A stretch of 6,959 nt of DNA from the NCBI GenBank assembly GCA_003135035.1, contig PLDE01000077.1, positions 1-6,959 on the forward strand, written 5' to 3'. The position numbers and the translations under genes are program-made. This DNA is from Candidatus Dormiibacterota bacterium (GTDB taxonomy: Bacteria > Chloroflexota > Dormibacteria > Aeolococcales > Bog-877). Of this stretch, positions 1 to 6,102 are shown piece after piece (positions within the stretch are counted from its first letter, which is position 1; each line of letters opens with the position of its first letter). The notes below the pieces were generated by a model that saw nothing but the letters and a program-made list of their open reading frames with translations, was not told where the DNA came from and searched no databases.

Positions 1-1
1 A

Positions 2-2131
2 TGGGCCCGACCTGGTAGCGAACTGCCGGGCGGCCTCAAGCTGGGTCAGCGCCGGATCCGGGGAGCCTTGAGTAACGGGATGATCTGCGCTCCCGACGAA
101 CTCGGGCTGGGCCATGATCACGAGGGTGTTTTGCTGCTGCCGGCGGGGGAGGCCGAGCTCGGAGCGCCGCTGAGCCGGCTCTTTCCCCGCGACACCATTC
201 TCGAGTTGGAGATCCTCAGTAACCGGGCGGATTGCCTTTCTCACTGGGGGATCGCCCGGGAGCTCTCGGCTCTACTCGACTACCCGCTGCGAGCTCCGGC
301 ATTGGATCCGCCGCAACGCCAAGGGCACCCCGCCCAAGAGACGGTAGGAGTCCGAATCGAAGCGACTGACGACTGCTCGCTGTATCTGGCCGAGTGCATC
401 GATGAGGTCGGGTCAAAGCCGGCTCCGCTCTGGCTGCAGCGCCGTCTGATGGCTGTCGGGAGCCGATCCATCTCGGCCGTGGTGGACCTCGCCAACTACG
501 TGATGCTGGAGATCGGCCAGCCGGTGCACACCTTCGACCTGGATCGGCTTCCGGGGAGTCCTGGCCGCGTCGAGATCGGTGTTCGCCATGGCCGGACCGG
601 GGAGACACTCCTCTGCCTGGATGGGGAGACGCGTCCGGTCGACCAAGCCCTGCTCATCACCGCCATGGACCAGGCAATGGCTCTGGCGGGCATCATCGGG
701 GGCAGCGCCAGCGCGGTCCAAGGTGGCACCAGCCGGATCGTCCTCGAAGTCGCTAACTTCAACTGGGTCTCGATCCGTCGCACCACCCGCCGCCTAGGCC
801 TGAGGACGGAGGCGTCCTCGCGCTACGAGCGCGACCTGGCCGCCGGTCTGGTCCCGTCCGGCGCCCAGCGTTTCGTCCACTTGGTAGGTAAGGTGGCGGG
901 GGGCCGAGTACGACCCGGGCCGGTCGTCGCCGGTGCACTTCCTCAGGCCAGCGAACCGATCTTGGTTTCCTCACGAACCATCTCATCCCTGCTGGGCATG
1001 GAGGTGGCCACCCCAGTGGCGGCGGACGCGTTGCGCTGGCTCGAGTTCGACGTTGAAGTGACCGGTGATGAGCTGACTGTGCGGCCCCCCGCGACGCGGA
1101 GCGATATCCGAATCCCCGTCGACGTCACCGAGGAAGTGGGCAGGATTCTCGGCTATCAAGGGTTACCTTCGACCCTACCGTCGTTGCGGCATCCCCCGAG
1201 CGGCCATCCCGAGCTGGTGCGCGCCGAGCGTCTGGCCTCCGAGTTATGCCTCGGCGCTGGCTTCACCGAGGCGATCACCTCCAGTCTCGTCGGCCGGGAG
1301 CGGGTTGGAGGCATGCCCGGTCTGGGGGCTGGCCTCGCGCCAATCACTCTTGCTAATCCGCTCTCATCGCAGCTCGGCGATCTTAGACTCAGCTGCGTGC
1401 CAGGACTTCTGCAGGCTTGCCAGCTGAATCAGTCCAGGGGGAGGGAGAGGACCCGTCTCTTCGAGTGGGGCAGGGTCTTCTGGCCCAGCTCCGATGCCAG
1501 GGCGCGCCCGGAAGAGCCCGAGGTTCTGACACTCGTCGACAACTTCTGGGGATCCGAAGCAGCGCCGTCGGAAGTCTCCCTTAACGCTCTTCTCCAGGCA
1601 GCGCTGGCCCTAGGGGAGCGAGTCGGTCTCAAGGATGTTGCATTTCGCCGCGCCGCCCATCCAGGCTTCCATCCCCAGCGCTGCACCGAGGTGTGGGCCG
1701 GAGGGGAGTACCGCGGTGTACTGGGCGAGGTCGGGGAAGTTCGCGGGGTCGAGCTACGGGGCACGACGGTTGCGGCTGAGCTGAGGGTCGACGGATGGCT
1801 CATCGACGGCGGTCGTCCCGGTCGAGGTGACCGCTTGGCCAAGACCCCGTCACTTTCGCTGGATCTTGCCGTTACCGTCCCTGAGCGAGCCGAGCTGGGA
1901 GCGGCTCTGGCCGCTGTGCGCGCGCTGGAGATGGACGCGCTGGAAGAGATCCGCCTGGTGGATCAGTACCGTGGTTACCAGTTGCCAAAGGGAACCAAGG
2001 GCTGGGCCTTCCGTCTGGTGTTCCGTCAGCCAGAGAGGACACTCACCCATCGGGAAGGGGACCACTTTCGGGCGCAGGTGCTGAAAGGATTGGCTTCAGT
2101 GGGCGCCGTTCTGCGCGGGGGATTCGAGTGA
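2..2131 (+). CDS. pheT: Phenylalanine--tRNA ligase beta subunit, 5'-truncated by window
   Basis: This is the beta chain of the alpha2-beta2 phenylalanyl-tRNA synthetase, which charges tRNA-Phe in the cytoplasm; the beta chain binds tRNA and edits mischarged Tyr. The frame is open from base 2 and ends with TGA at 2129-2131, giving 709 residues. Full-length PheT is about 800, so roughly 90 N-terminal residues lie upstream. Visible in order: the end of the OB-fold tRNA-binding domain (ARPG..LPGG..., then SNGMICAPDELGLG), the B3/B4 editing domain (about residues 70-260, with AVVDLANYVMLEIGQPVHTFD), the B5 domain (about 318-395, with the Mg-site EE pair in DVTEEVGRILGYQGLP), the catalytic-like core (about 400-580, ANPLSSQLGDLR) and the C-terminal anticodon-binding FDX-ACB domain (about 612-709, QPERTLT). 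A TTG at 68 is not the start, because homology continues upstream of it. No frameshift is seen. pheS is expected just upstream. Family identity is established knowledge; domain limits are approximate. Confidence 0.97.
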   Translation, partial: WARPGSELPGGLKLGQRRIRGALSNGMICAPDELGLGHDHEGVLLLPAGEAELGAPLSRLFPRDTILELEILSNRADCLSHWGIARELSALLDYPLRAPALDPPQRQGHPAQETVGVRIEATDDCSLYLAECIDEVGSKPAPLWLQRRLMAVGSRSISAVVDLANYVMLEIGQPVHTFDLDRLPGSPGRVEIGVRHGRTGETLLCLDGETRPVDQALLITAMDQAMALAGIIGGSASAVQGGTSRIVLEVANFNWVSIRRTTRRLGLRTEASSRYERDLAAGLVPSGAQRFVHLVGKVAGGRVRPGPVVAGALPQASEPILVSSRTISSLLGMEVATPVAADALRWLEFDVEVTGDELTVRPPATRSDIRIPVDVTEEVGRILGYQGLPSTLPSLRHPPSGHPELVRAERLASELCLGAGFTEAITSSLVGRERVGGMPGLGAGLAPITLANPLSSQLGDLRLSCVPGLLQACQLNQSRGRERTRLFEWGRVFWPSSDARARPEEPEVLTLVDNFWGSEAAPSEVSLNALLQAALALGERVGLKDVAFRRAAHPGFHPQRCTEVWAGGEYRGVLGEVGEVRGVELRGTTVAAELRVDGWLIDGGRPGRGDRLAKTPSLSLDLAVTVPERAELGAALAAVRALEMDALEEIRLVDQYRGYQLPKGTKGWAFRLVFRQPERTLTHREGDHFRAQVLKGLASVGAVLRGGFE

Positions 2132-2892
2132 CTCCGGAGCGAGCGCCTGGAGACCGCCAGCTCTGGAGCCAATGGCAGGAGAGCTGGGACCGCCAGCAGC
2201 AGCGATTTCTCCCTGATCGTGAGGAACGCTTCTCGGTCCTTACCACCTTGGTGAGGGCGATCAGTCCGAAGTCCGCGCCTCGGGTTCTCGACTTGGCCTG
2301 TGGGTGTGGATCAATCACGAGCAGGATCTTGAGGCGCATTCCCGACGTTCAGGTGGTCGCGGCTGATATAGATCCGGTCCTGCTGCGGATCGCCGAGGGT
2401 GTCTTCGAAGGAGATGCCCGAGTCGCCTTGTCCGAAGTCGATCTAAGGCGTCCCAACTGGCCTACGTTGCTGCCTAGCTCTGAGTTCGACGCCATCGTCA
2501 CCGCAACTGCCCTGCACTGGCTCGAGCCAGACCAGCTTGCCGACGTCTACCGGGCACTGACTGGGCTTCTCCGTCCTGGTGGCCTATTCGCTGATGCCGA
2601 CCAGGTCCCCCTAGCCGCCACTCCTGCCCTCGACAGAGCTGCCGCCGCCCTGATTCCTGAGTCAGCCGGGGACGGAGAGGGTTGGGAGGAGTGGTGGGAG
2701 AGAGTCGCGAAGGACTCTGACTTTACCGAACTCCTGGAAGAGCGCAACCAACGCTTCGGTGGCGTTCTGCATCCCGCTGAATTCACGCCGACTGCCGACT
2801 GGCACCTGGAAGCGCTGGCTGAGGCCGGATTCTCCGAAGCGGCCGTAGTGTGGCGCCACGGCGCCGCCGCCGTGGTGGCCGCTCTCCTCTGA
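2128..2892 (+). CDS. Class I SAM-dependent methyltransferase, substrate unknown
   Basis: A 254-residue soluble Rossmann-fold methyltransferase of the Methyltransf_25/trans-aconitate-like type. Motif I is clear (VLDLACGCGS, residues 53-62), followed by the acidic end of strand 2 (VVAADIDP, D80/D82), motif IV (FDAIVTATALHWL, 120-132) and the LLRPGGLF turn (147-154). The C-terminus (HLEALAEAGFSEAAVVWRHG, about 226-245) resembles the ending of small-molecule or tRNA-modifying members, but it does not fix the substrate. The GTG start at 2128 overlaps the pheT stop in a GTGA arrangement, and a purine-rich GGGGGA at 2117-2122 sits 5 bases before it, so translation is probably coupled to pheT. No signal peptide or membrane segment is visible. 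A tRNA-related role is suggested only by the neighbours; O-, N- and C-methylation all remain possible. Confidence 0.9.
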   Translation: MTPERAPGDRQLWSQWQESWDRQQQRFLPDREERFSVLTTLVRAISPKSAPRVLDLACGCGSITSRILRRIPDVQVVAADIDPVLLRIAEGVFEGDARVALSEVDLRRPNWPTLLPSSEFDAIVTATALHWLEPDQLADVYRALTGLLRPGGLFADADQVPLAATPALDRAAAALIPESAGDGEGWEEWWERVAKDSDFTELLEERNQRFGGVLHPAEFTPTADWHLEALAEAGFSEAAVVWRHGAAAVVAALL

Positions 2893-2942
2893 AGGTGTCC
2901 GCCTTCCTGTCGGAGCAGAGGTGTCACCCCTTAGGTGGCGGC

Positions 2943-3578
2943 GTGGCTCTACCTCGAAAGTTCTTTGTTCGGTCCAGCCCGCTGGTCGCTGCTGACCTAC
3001 TCGGCTGCTGGCTGGTACGAGCTATCGGTGACCGGGAGAGCCGAGTCCGGATCACCGAGACGGAGGCTTACCTGGGCGCGACCGATCCCGCCTCCCACGC
3101 CTTCCGGGGCCAGACCTCACGCAACGCCCCCATGTTTGGAAAGGCGGGCATCGCATATGTGTACTTCATCTATGGGATGCATTACTGCTTCAACGTAGTC
3201 ACTGGACGGGAGGGTGATCCCCAGGCGGTGCTGCTCCGCGGAGCGATGGACGCCAAGGAGGGAGCCTCGCGCCTGAAAGGACCGGCACTCCTGTGTCGGG
3301 CTTTGGGGATCGACCTGGCGCTGAACGGAGCCGACCTATGCGGTTCGGGAGAACGGTCGATTTGGTTCGAAGCGGGTGACCGCACTTCTGTATCGACTCA
3401 AGCCACGCCAAGGGTGGGCGTTAGGGATCTGACTCCGATGCGGTTCGTTGATACAGCGAGCCAGCTGCCACTGTCGAGATACCAAAAGAGCGAGCCCCGT
3501 AGGGCTCGCTCCATCAATATGCCGGTGCTTCAGCACCAGTCCCGGCGGATCAGCCGGGACAAAAAAATCGGCTGGTGA
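2943..3578 (+). CDS. mpg: AAG/MPG-family 3-methyladenine DNA glycosylase
   Basis: This monofunctional glycosylase removes alkylated purines (3-methyladenine, 7-methylguanine, hypoxanthine) and starts base excision repair. By alignment to human AAG from memory, the key residues are kept: catalytic E41 (human E125) and Y43 (Y127) in ETEAYLG, H52 (H136), Y74 and the intercalating Y77 (Y159, Y162) in YVYFIYGM, N84 (N169) and R99 (R182) in LLRG. The chosen start is the GTG at 2943, with AGGTGG at 2933-2938 in front and the family-typical LPRKFFVR following at once. The frame is open back to a GTG at 2850, but that would overlap the methyltransferase and add 31 unlike residues. The protein is 211 residues. 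The family core ends near LSRY (177-180), and the last 20-30 residues are basic and encoded by hairpin-rich DNA. It lies 50 bases after the methyltransferase and 372 before tyrS. Confidence 0.93.
   Translation: MALPRKFFVRSSPLVAADLLGCWLVRAIGDRESRVRITETEAYLGATDPASHAFRGQTSRNAPMFGKAGIAYVYFIYGMHYCFNVVTGREGDPQAVLLRGAMDAKEGASRLKGPALLCRALGIDLALNGADLCGSGERSIWFEAGDRTSVSTQATPRVGVRDLTPMRFVDTASQLPLSRYQKSEPRRARSINMPVLQHQSRRISRDKKIGW
3488..3511 (-). terminator. Perfect 10-bp hairpin, terminator-like on the minus strand
   Basis: GAGCGAGCCC (3488-3497), loop CGTA and GGGCTCGCTC (3502-3511) form a perfect GC-rich 10-bp stem. On the + strand AAAA precedes it (3484-3487) and no T-run follows. Read on the minus strand, the stem is followed at once by TTTTGG, the layout of an intrinsic terminator. 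It lies inside the mpg reading frame, in the non-conserved tail. It could also act as a U-less terminator or a 3'-end stabiliser for mpg mRNA on the + strand. The structure is seen directly; the function is inferred. Confidence 0.45.
3524..3537 (+). repeat. Short inverted repeat (hairpin 2 of cluster)
   Basis: GGTGC (3524-3528), loop TTCA and GCACC (3533-3537) form a short stem between the two stronger hairpins. Its right arm is part of CACCAG (3534-3539), which can instead pair with CTGGTG at 3572-3577, so the two pairings exclude each other. Confidence 0.4.
3539..3567 (+). repeat. Perfect 8-bp inverted repeat followed by seven A (hairpin 3)
   Basis: GTCCCGGC (3539-3546), loop GGATCA and GCCGGGAC (3553-3560) pair perfectly and are followed by A7 (3561-3567). 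The left arm GTCCCGG has a second exact partner, CCGGGAC, at 3591-3597. On the minus strand a T7 run precedes the stem, so this hairpin is not a conventional terminator in either direction. It lies in the last codons of mpg. Confidence 0.45.
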
Positions 3579-3950
3579 TGTGCCCCTCACCCGGGACCGA
3601 GCTTCATTAGCGGACCGATGGCATCAATCCGCGTGACCAAGGCGCCGGGGGGCCGATCACTCCGCCCGAGTGTGCCTCAGAAAGCTCCAGACGGTTCGCA
3701 TCGTTGATACCTCCGTCAGGCTGGAAGCGACCCGTTCACCGTACCACCGCATGTGCACCCAGTGTTAAGAGAGTTCTTTGGTGACCGTGGTAGGTCGAGC
3801 TTCCCTACCTGCGTATCGGCGAGCCAATTCTTGGCTGGGGGCCGTTACCGGTTCTGCGGGACGGGGATGGACTTGGCTTGGGCCGACGGGTCCAAAACAT
3901 CATGGGGGCGAGTTACCTGGCAAGAAAGCCAGTCCGCTAGGCTCTGCTCC
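3579..3950. other. 372-base mpg-tyrS intergenic region without a convincing gene
   Basis: I found no tRNA, rRNA, tmRNA, RNase P, SRP or recognised riboswitch signature here, and no T-box core. It holds small inverted repeats: GGTGA/TCACC (3574-3578 with 3587-3591), GGTAGG/CCTACC (3789-3794 with 3804-3809), AGCCAA/TTGGCT (3822-3827 with 3831-3836, 3-base loop) and CTGGC/GCCAG (3917-3921 with 3928-3932). TCGTTGATAC at 3701-3710 repeats a 10-mer at 3445-3454 inside mpg. The tyrS frame is open back to 3753, but the 66 extra codons look non-coding. A 31-codon ATG frame runs on the minus strand from 3752 to 3657 without homology I recognise. The region may hold an unrecognised RNA, or only the mpg 3' end and the tyrS promoter. 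Confidence 0.5.
3936..3943 (+). promoter_or_regulatory. Candidate -10 element for a leaderless tyrS transcript
   Basis: GCTAGGCT contains TAGGCT (3938-3943), which fits the actinobacterial TANNNT -10 pattern. It ends 7 bases before the GTG at 3951, so transcription could begin at or next to the start codon. No Shine-Dalgarno sequence is visible before that GTG. A very similar GCTACGCT lies before yebC at 5216-5223. No good -35 hexamer is seen. Confidence 0.35.
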
Positions 3951-5138
3951 GTGACCACAGCTGAGCGGCTGCTGAGCGGCGTTGTGCATTGCGAGAGTAG
4001 ACAGCATCTCTCTGAGCGGCTCGATCGTGGTGACCGTCTCCGGATCAAGTTCGGAATTGACCCGAGTGCCCCTGACATTCACCTCGGTCATCTGGTGCCC
4101 ATGCGACTGCTACGAAAGTGGCAGCGCGAGGGCCATCTGGCGGTTCTGGTGATTGGCGACTTCACTGCCCGAATCGGAGATCCCACGGGGCGCTCGGCGA
4201 CCCGGCCCCAGCTCAGCGTGGGCGAGGTGCAAGCGAACGCCAAGACCTATCTTGATCAGTTGTTCTGTGTAGTCGACCCCGACCAGGCCGAAGTTCGCCG
4301 CCAGAGCGAGTGGTACCAATCCTTCGACCTGGCGGCGGTGCTGCGCCTGGCCAGCACCGCCACCGTCGCCCAGTTGCTGCAGCGCAGCGATTTTGAGCAG
4401 AGGGTGCGGTCAGAGTTACCGGTCAGCTTCCACGAACTGTTCTACCCACTCTTGCAGGGGTATGACTCCGTCGCGATTCAAGCGGATGTTGAGCTGGGGG
4501 GTACCGATCAGCTCTTCAACCTGATGCGGGGCCGGGAAGTTCAGGAGGCTTACGGACAACGCCGCCAGGACATCGTCACCGTTCCGCTCTTGGAGGGGCT
4601 GGACGGCGAGAAGAAGATGAGTAAATCGCTAGGCAATGCGATAGCTGTGACCGAGGCCCCCGGTTCTCAGTTCGGCCAGCTCATGTCTATTCCTGATCGG
4701 CTGATCACGCGCTATCTCGCCCTCCTCACCGACGCGTCGGCGGAGGAACTCGCTGACACTGAGCGATCCCTTCAGGGAGGCACCGTCAACCCGAGAGACG
4801 CCAAGGCCGACATGGCCGAGCAGTTAGTTTCCGTATTACATGGTCCAGTAAGAGCTCAGGAGGCTCGCGAGGAGTTCTTCCGAGTTCACCGCGACCATGA
4901 TTTGCCCAGCCAGATCCCCAATGTCTCGCTTCCAGGTCACCGCCAGTGGGACATCCGCGAACTGCTAGTTGCGGCCGGCCTGGCCCAGTCCAAGGGGGAA
5001 GCGGCTCGACTCGTCCAGGGAGGGGCGGTGGAACTGGCGGGTCAGCGAGTCGGTGACTGGCGGAAGCCGTTGACGGTCGAACCCGGAGTGGTCCTGAGAG
5101 CGGGTCCCCGCCGGGTGGTAAGGCTCACCCAAGGCTGA
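3951..5138 (+). CDS. tyrS: Tyrosine--tRNA ligase, TyrZ-like type
   Basis: This class Ic synthetase activates tyrosine with ATP and charges tRNA-Tyr. From the GTG at 3951 it has 395 residues, normal for the family. The HIGH-type motif is HLGH (44-47, after KFGIDPSAPDI). Next come VIGDFTARIGDPTGRS (67-82), the substrate-binding ELGGTDQ (181-187), the KMSKS loop (222-226) and a C-terminal S4 RNA-binding domain (about 334-395). The spacing and wording match the TyrZ-like clade rather than the TyrS type I recall from M. tuberculosis. The frame stays open upstream to 3753, but those 66 codons give a Cys/Trp/Gly-rich sequence unlike any TyrRS N-terminus, while homology starts a few residues after 3951. 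There is no clear ribosome-binding site; a -10-like box at 3938 suggests a leaderless mRNA. All catalytic motifs are intact. Confidence 0.95.
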   Translation: MTTAERLLSGVVHCESRQHLSERLDRGDRLRIKFGIDPSAPDIHLGHLVPMRLLRKWQREGHLAVLVIGDFTARIGDPTGRSATRPQLSVGEVQANAKTYLDQLFCVVDPDQAEVRRQSEWYQSFDLAAVLRLASTATVAQLLQRSDFEQRVRSELPVSFHELFYPLLQGYDSVAIQADVELGGTDQLFNLMRGREVQEAYGQRRQDIVTVPLLEGLDGEKKMSKSLGNAIAVTEAPGSQFGQLMSIPDRLITRYLALLTDASAEELADTERSLQGGTVNPRDAKADMAEQLVSVLHGPVRAQEAREEFFRVHRDHDLPSQIPNVSLPGHRQWDIRELLVAAGLAQSKGEAARLVQGGAVELAGQRVGDWRKPLTVEPGVVLRAGPRRVVRLTQG

Positions 5139-5152
5139 CGATCGGGTTTTTT
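5107..5152 (+). terminator. Weak terminator candidate after tyrS
   Basis: A T6 run (5147-5152) follows GATCGGG just past the tyrS stop. Upstream, GGGTG (5113-5117) can pair with CACCC (5126-5130), and CCCG (5107-5110) with CGGG (5143-5146). Alternatively GGCTGACG (5133-5140) can pair with CGTCGGCC (about 5159-5166) through one G-U pair, placing the T-run in the loop. None is a textbook stem directly before the T-run. Confidence 0.28.
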
Positions 5153-5193
5153 GGCGAGGCGTCGGCCGGGAGGCGATGGGACGGTCGAGCACG

Positions 5194-5247
5194 TTGGATG
5201 GCCCGTCAAGGGACTGCTACGCTAGGCCGAAGAGCCCCGGTTACACT
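5194..5247 (+). promoter_or_regulatory. Candidate promoter(s) for yebC-ruvC-ruvA
   Basis: TTGGAT (5194-5199) and TACGCT (5218-5223) are separated by 18 bases and fit a sigma-70-like -35/-10 pair. A second -10-like box, TACACT (5242-5247, in GGTTACACTGG), lies 20 bases further on without a clear -35. Both are in the 179-base tyrS-yebC spacer, after a possible tyrS terminator, so a separate transcription start for the yebC-ruv group is reasonable. Assigned from pattern only. Confidence 0.35.
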
Positions 5248-5306
5248 GGGAGCCTTGAGAATGTATGTTCGTCCGGCGCCGCGGGCCGATCGTAGCCGCC
5301 GAGCTC

Positions 5307-5312
5307 GGAGGT
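5307..5312 (+). promoter_or_regulatory. Strong Shine-Dalgarno that fixes the yebC TTG start
   Basis: GGAGGT lies 5 bases before the TTG at 5318. It decides the start, because the next residues (SGHSKW) match the conserved YebC N-terminus exactly where translation should begin. It is the best ribosome-binding site in the window. Confidence 0.8.
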
Positions 5313-5317
5313 AGCTC

Positions 5318-6061
5318 TTGTCTGGGCATTCGAAGTGGGCGGGGATCAAGCATAAGAAGGCGGTCGTTGACGCCCGCAAGGGCCAGACCTTCACCAAGGT
5401 GGCCAGCGAGATCACTGTGGCTGCTCGAGAGTCGGGCAGTGACCCCAACATCAACTTTCGCCTGCGCCTGGCAATGCAGAAGGCCCGCGAGGTCAACATG
5501 CCCGCGGACAACATCGAGCGGGCGATCAAACGAGGCACCGGCGAACTCCAGGGTGCTGCGATCGAAGAGATCCGCTACGAGGGCTACGGCCCGAGCGGGG
5601 TCGCCATTCTCGTCGATGTGTTGAGAGACAACCGCAATACCACTGTGGCCGGTATCCGCAACCTCTTTGCACGCTCCGGAGGCAGCCTGGGGGAGAGCAA
5701 CTCGGTCGGTTGGATGTTCAATCGAACGGGCTTGATCCGGGTCAACCCCGGGGCCAAGGATCCGGAGGCTCTGGCACTTCAGGCGATCGAGCTGGGTGCC
5801 GATGACGTCCAGATCGAGGAGGGTGGCGTCGAGGTTTACGTGGCGCCTGAGCACTTGGAGTCGCTCCGGCGGGCTCTCGACGACGCCGAGATTGAAGTCG
5901 AGAGTGCGGAAGTCACCATGCTGCCGAGCAACACGGTCGAGGTCGATGCCAAAAACGCACCAGCGGTGGTAAGGCTCCTGGAGGCGCTCGATGAGCACGA
6001 CGACGTGCGGGAGGTCCACTGCAACGCGGTCCTCCCGGACGACGTTCTGGCTGAGGTCTAG
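5318..6061 (+). CDS. yebC: YebC/TACO1-family translation factor
   Basis: A 247-residue YebC/PmpR/TACO1 family protein, the usual length. The N-terminal signature is intact (SGHSKWAGIKHKKAVVDARKG, residues 2-22), followed by FTKVASEITVAAR (25-37), the NMPADNIERAIKRGTGE stretch (60-76), YEGYGPSGVAILVD (87-100), DNRNTTVAGIR (104-114) and GWMFNRTGLI (131-140), and an acidic C-terminal half. The family was long annotated as transcriptional regulators. More recent work supports a ribosome-associated role helping translation through proline-rich stretches, so I call it a translation factor. The start is TTG, set by the GGAGGT in front. It is followed by ruvC after 41 bases, the classic yebC-ruvC-ruvA-ruvB order, so it is probably cotranscribed with them. 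Confidence 0.96.
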   Translation: MSGHSKWAGIKHKKAVVDARKGQTFTKVASEITVAARESGSDPNINFRLRLAMQKAREVNMPADNIERAIKRGTGELQGAAIEEIRYEGYGPSGVAILVDVLRDNRNTTVAGIRNLFARSGGSLGESNSVGWMFNRTGLIRVNPGAKDPEALALQAIELGADDVQIEEGGVEVYVAPEHLESLRRALDDAEIEVESAEVTMLPSNTVEVDAKNAPAVVRLLEALDEHDDVREVHCNAVLPDDVLAEV

Positions 6062-6102
6062 GCGGCCACGGGCAGCGCCCGGGCACACCGAGCGGCGGGA
6101 CC

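Noticed and set aside
68..70. TTG at 68 as the start of pheT
   Set aside because: The frame is open to base 2 and the upstream residues (ARPG..LPGGLKLG..) match the PheT tRNA-binding domain, so the gene begins before the window.
2850..2942. N-terminal extension of mpg from the GTG at 2850
   Set aside because: It overlaps the methyltransferase, encodes an Arg-rich stretch unlike the family, and a GTG with AGGTGG in front lies exactly at the family N-terminus.
3558..3569. A7 run at the end of mpg as a programmed frameshift site
   Set aside because: It lies four codons before the stop, and the alternative frame ends at 3636 with no recognisable domain, so there is no product to gain.
3753..3950. 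66-residue N-terminal extension of TyrS
   Set aside because: No TyrRS N-terminus looks like it, and family homology begins just after 3951.
3579..3950. T-box or other riboswitch controlling tyrS
   Set aside because: The core UGGNACCGCG and a terminator before tyrS are missing. The closest match (3738-3751) is reverse-complemented and not next to a minus-strand gene. No other riboswitch consensus was recognised.
5222..6088. 288-codon open frame on the minus strand opposite yebC
   Set aside because: The plus strand encodes an unmistakable YebC over the same bases; the minus frame is an artefact of high GC and codon periodicity.
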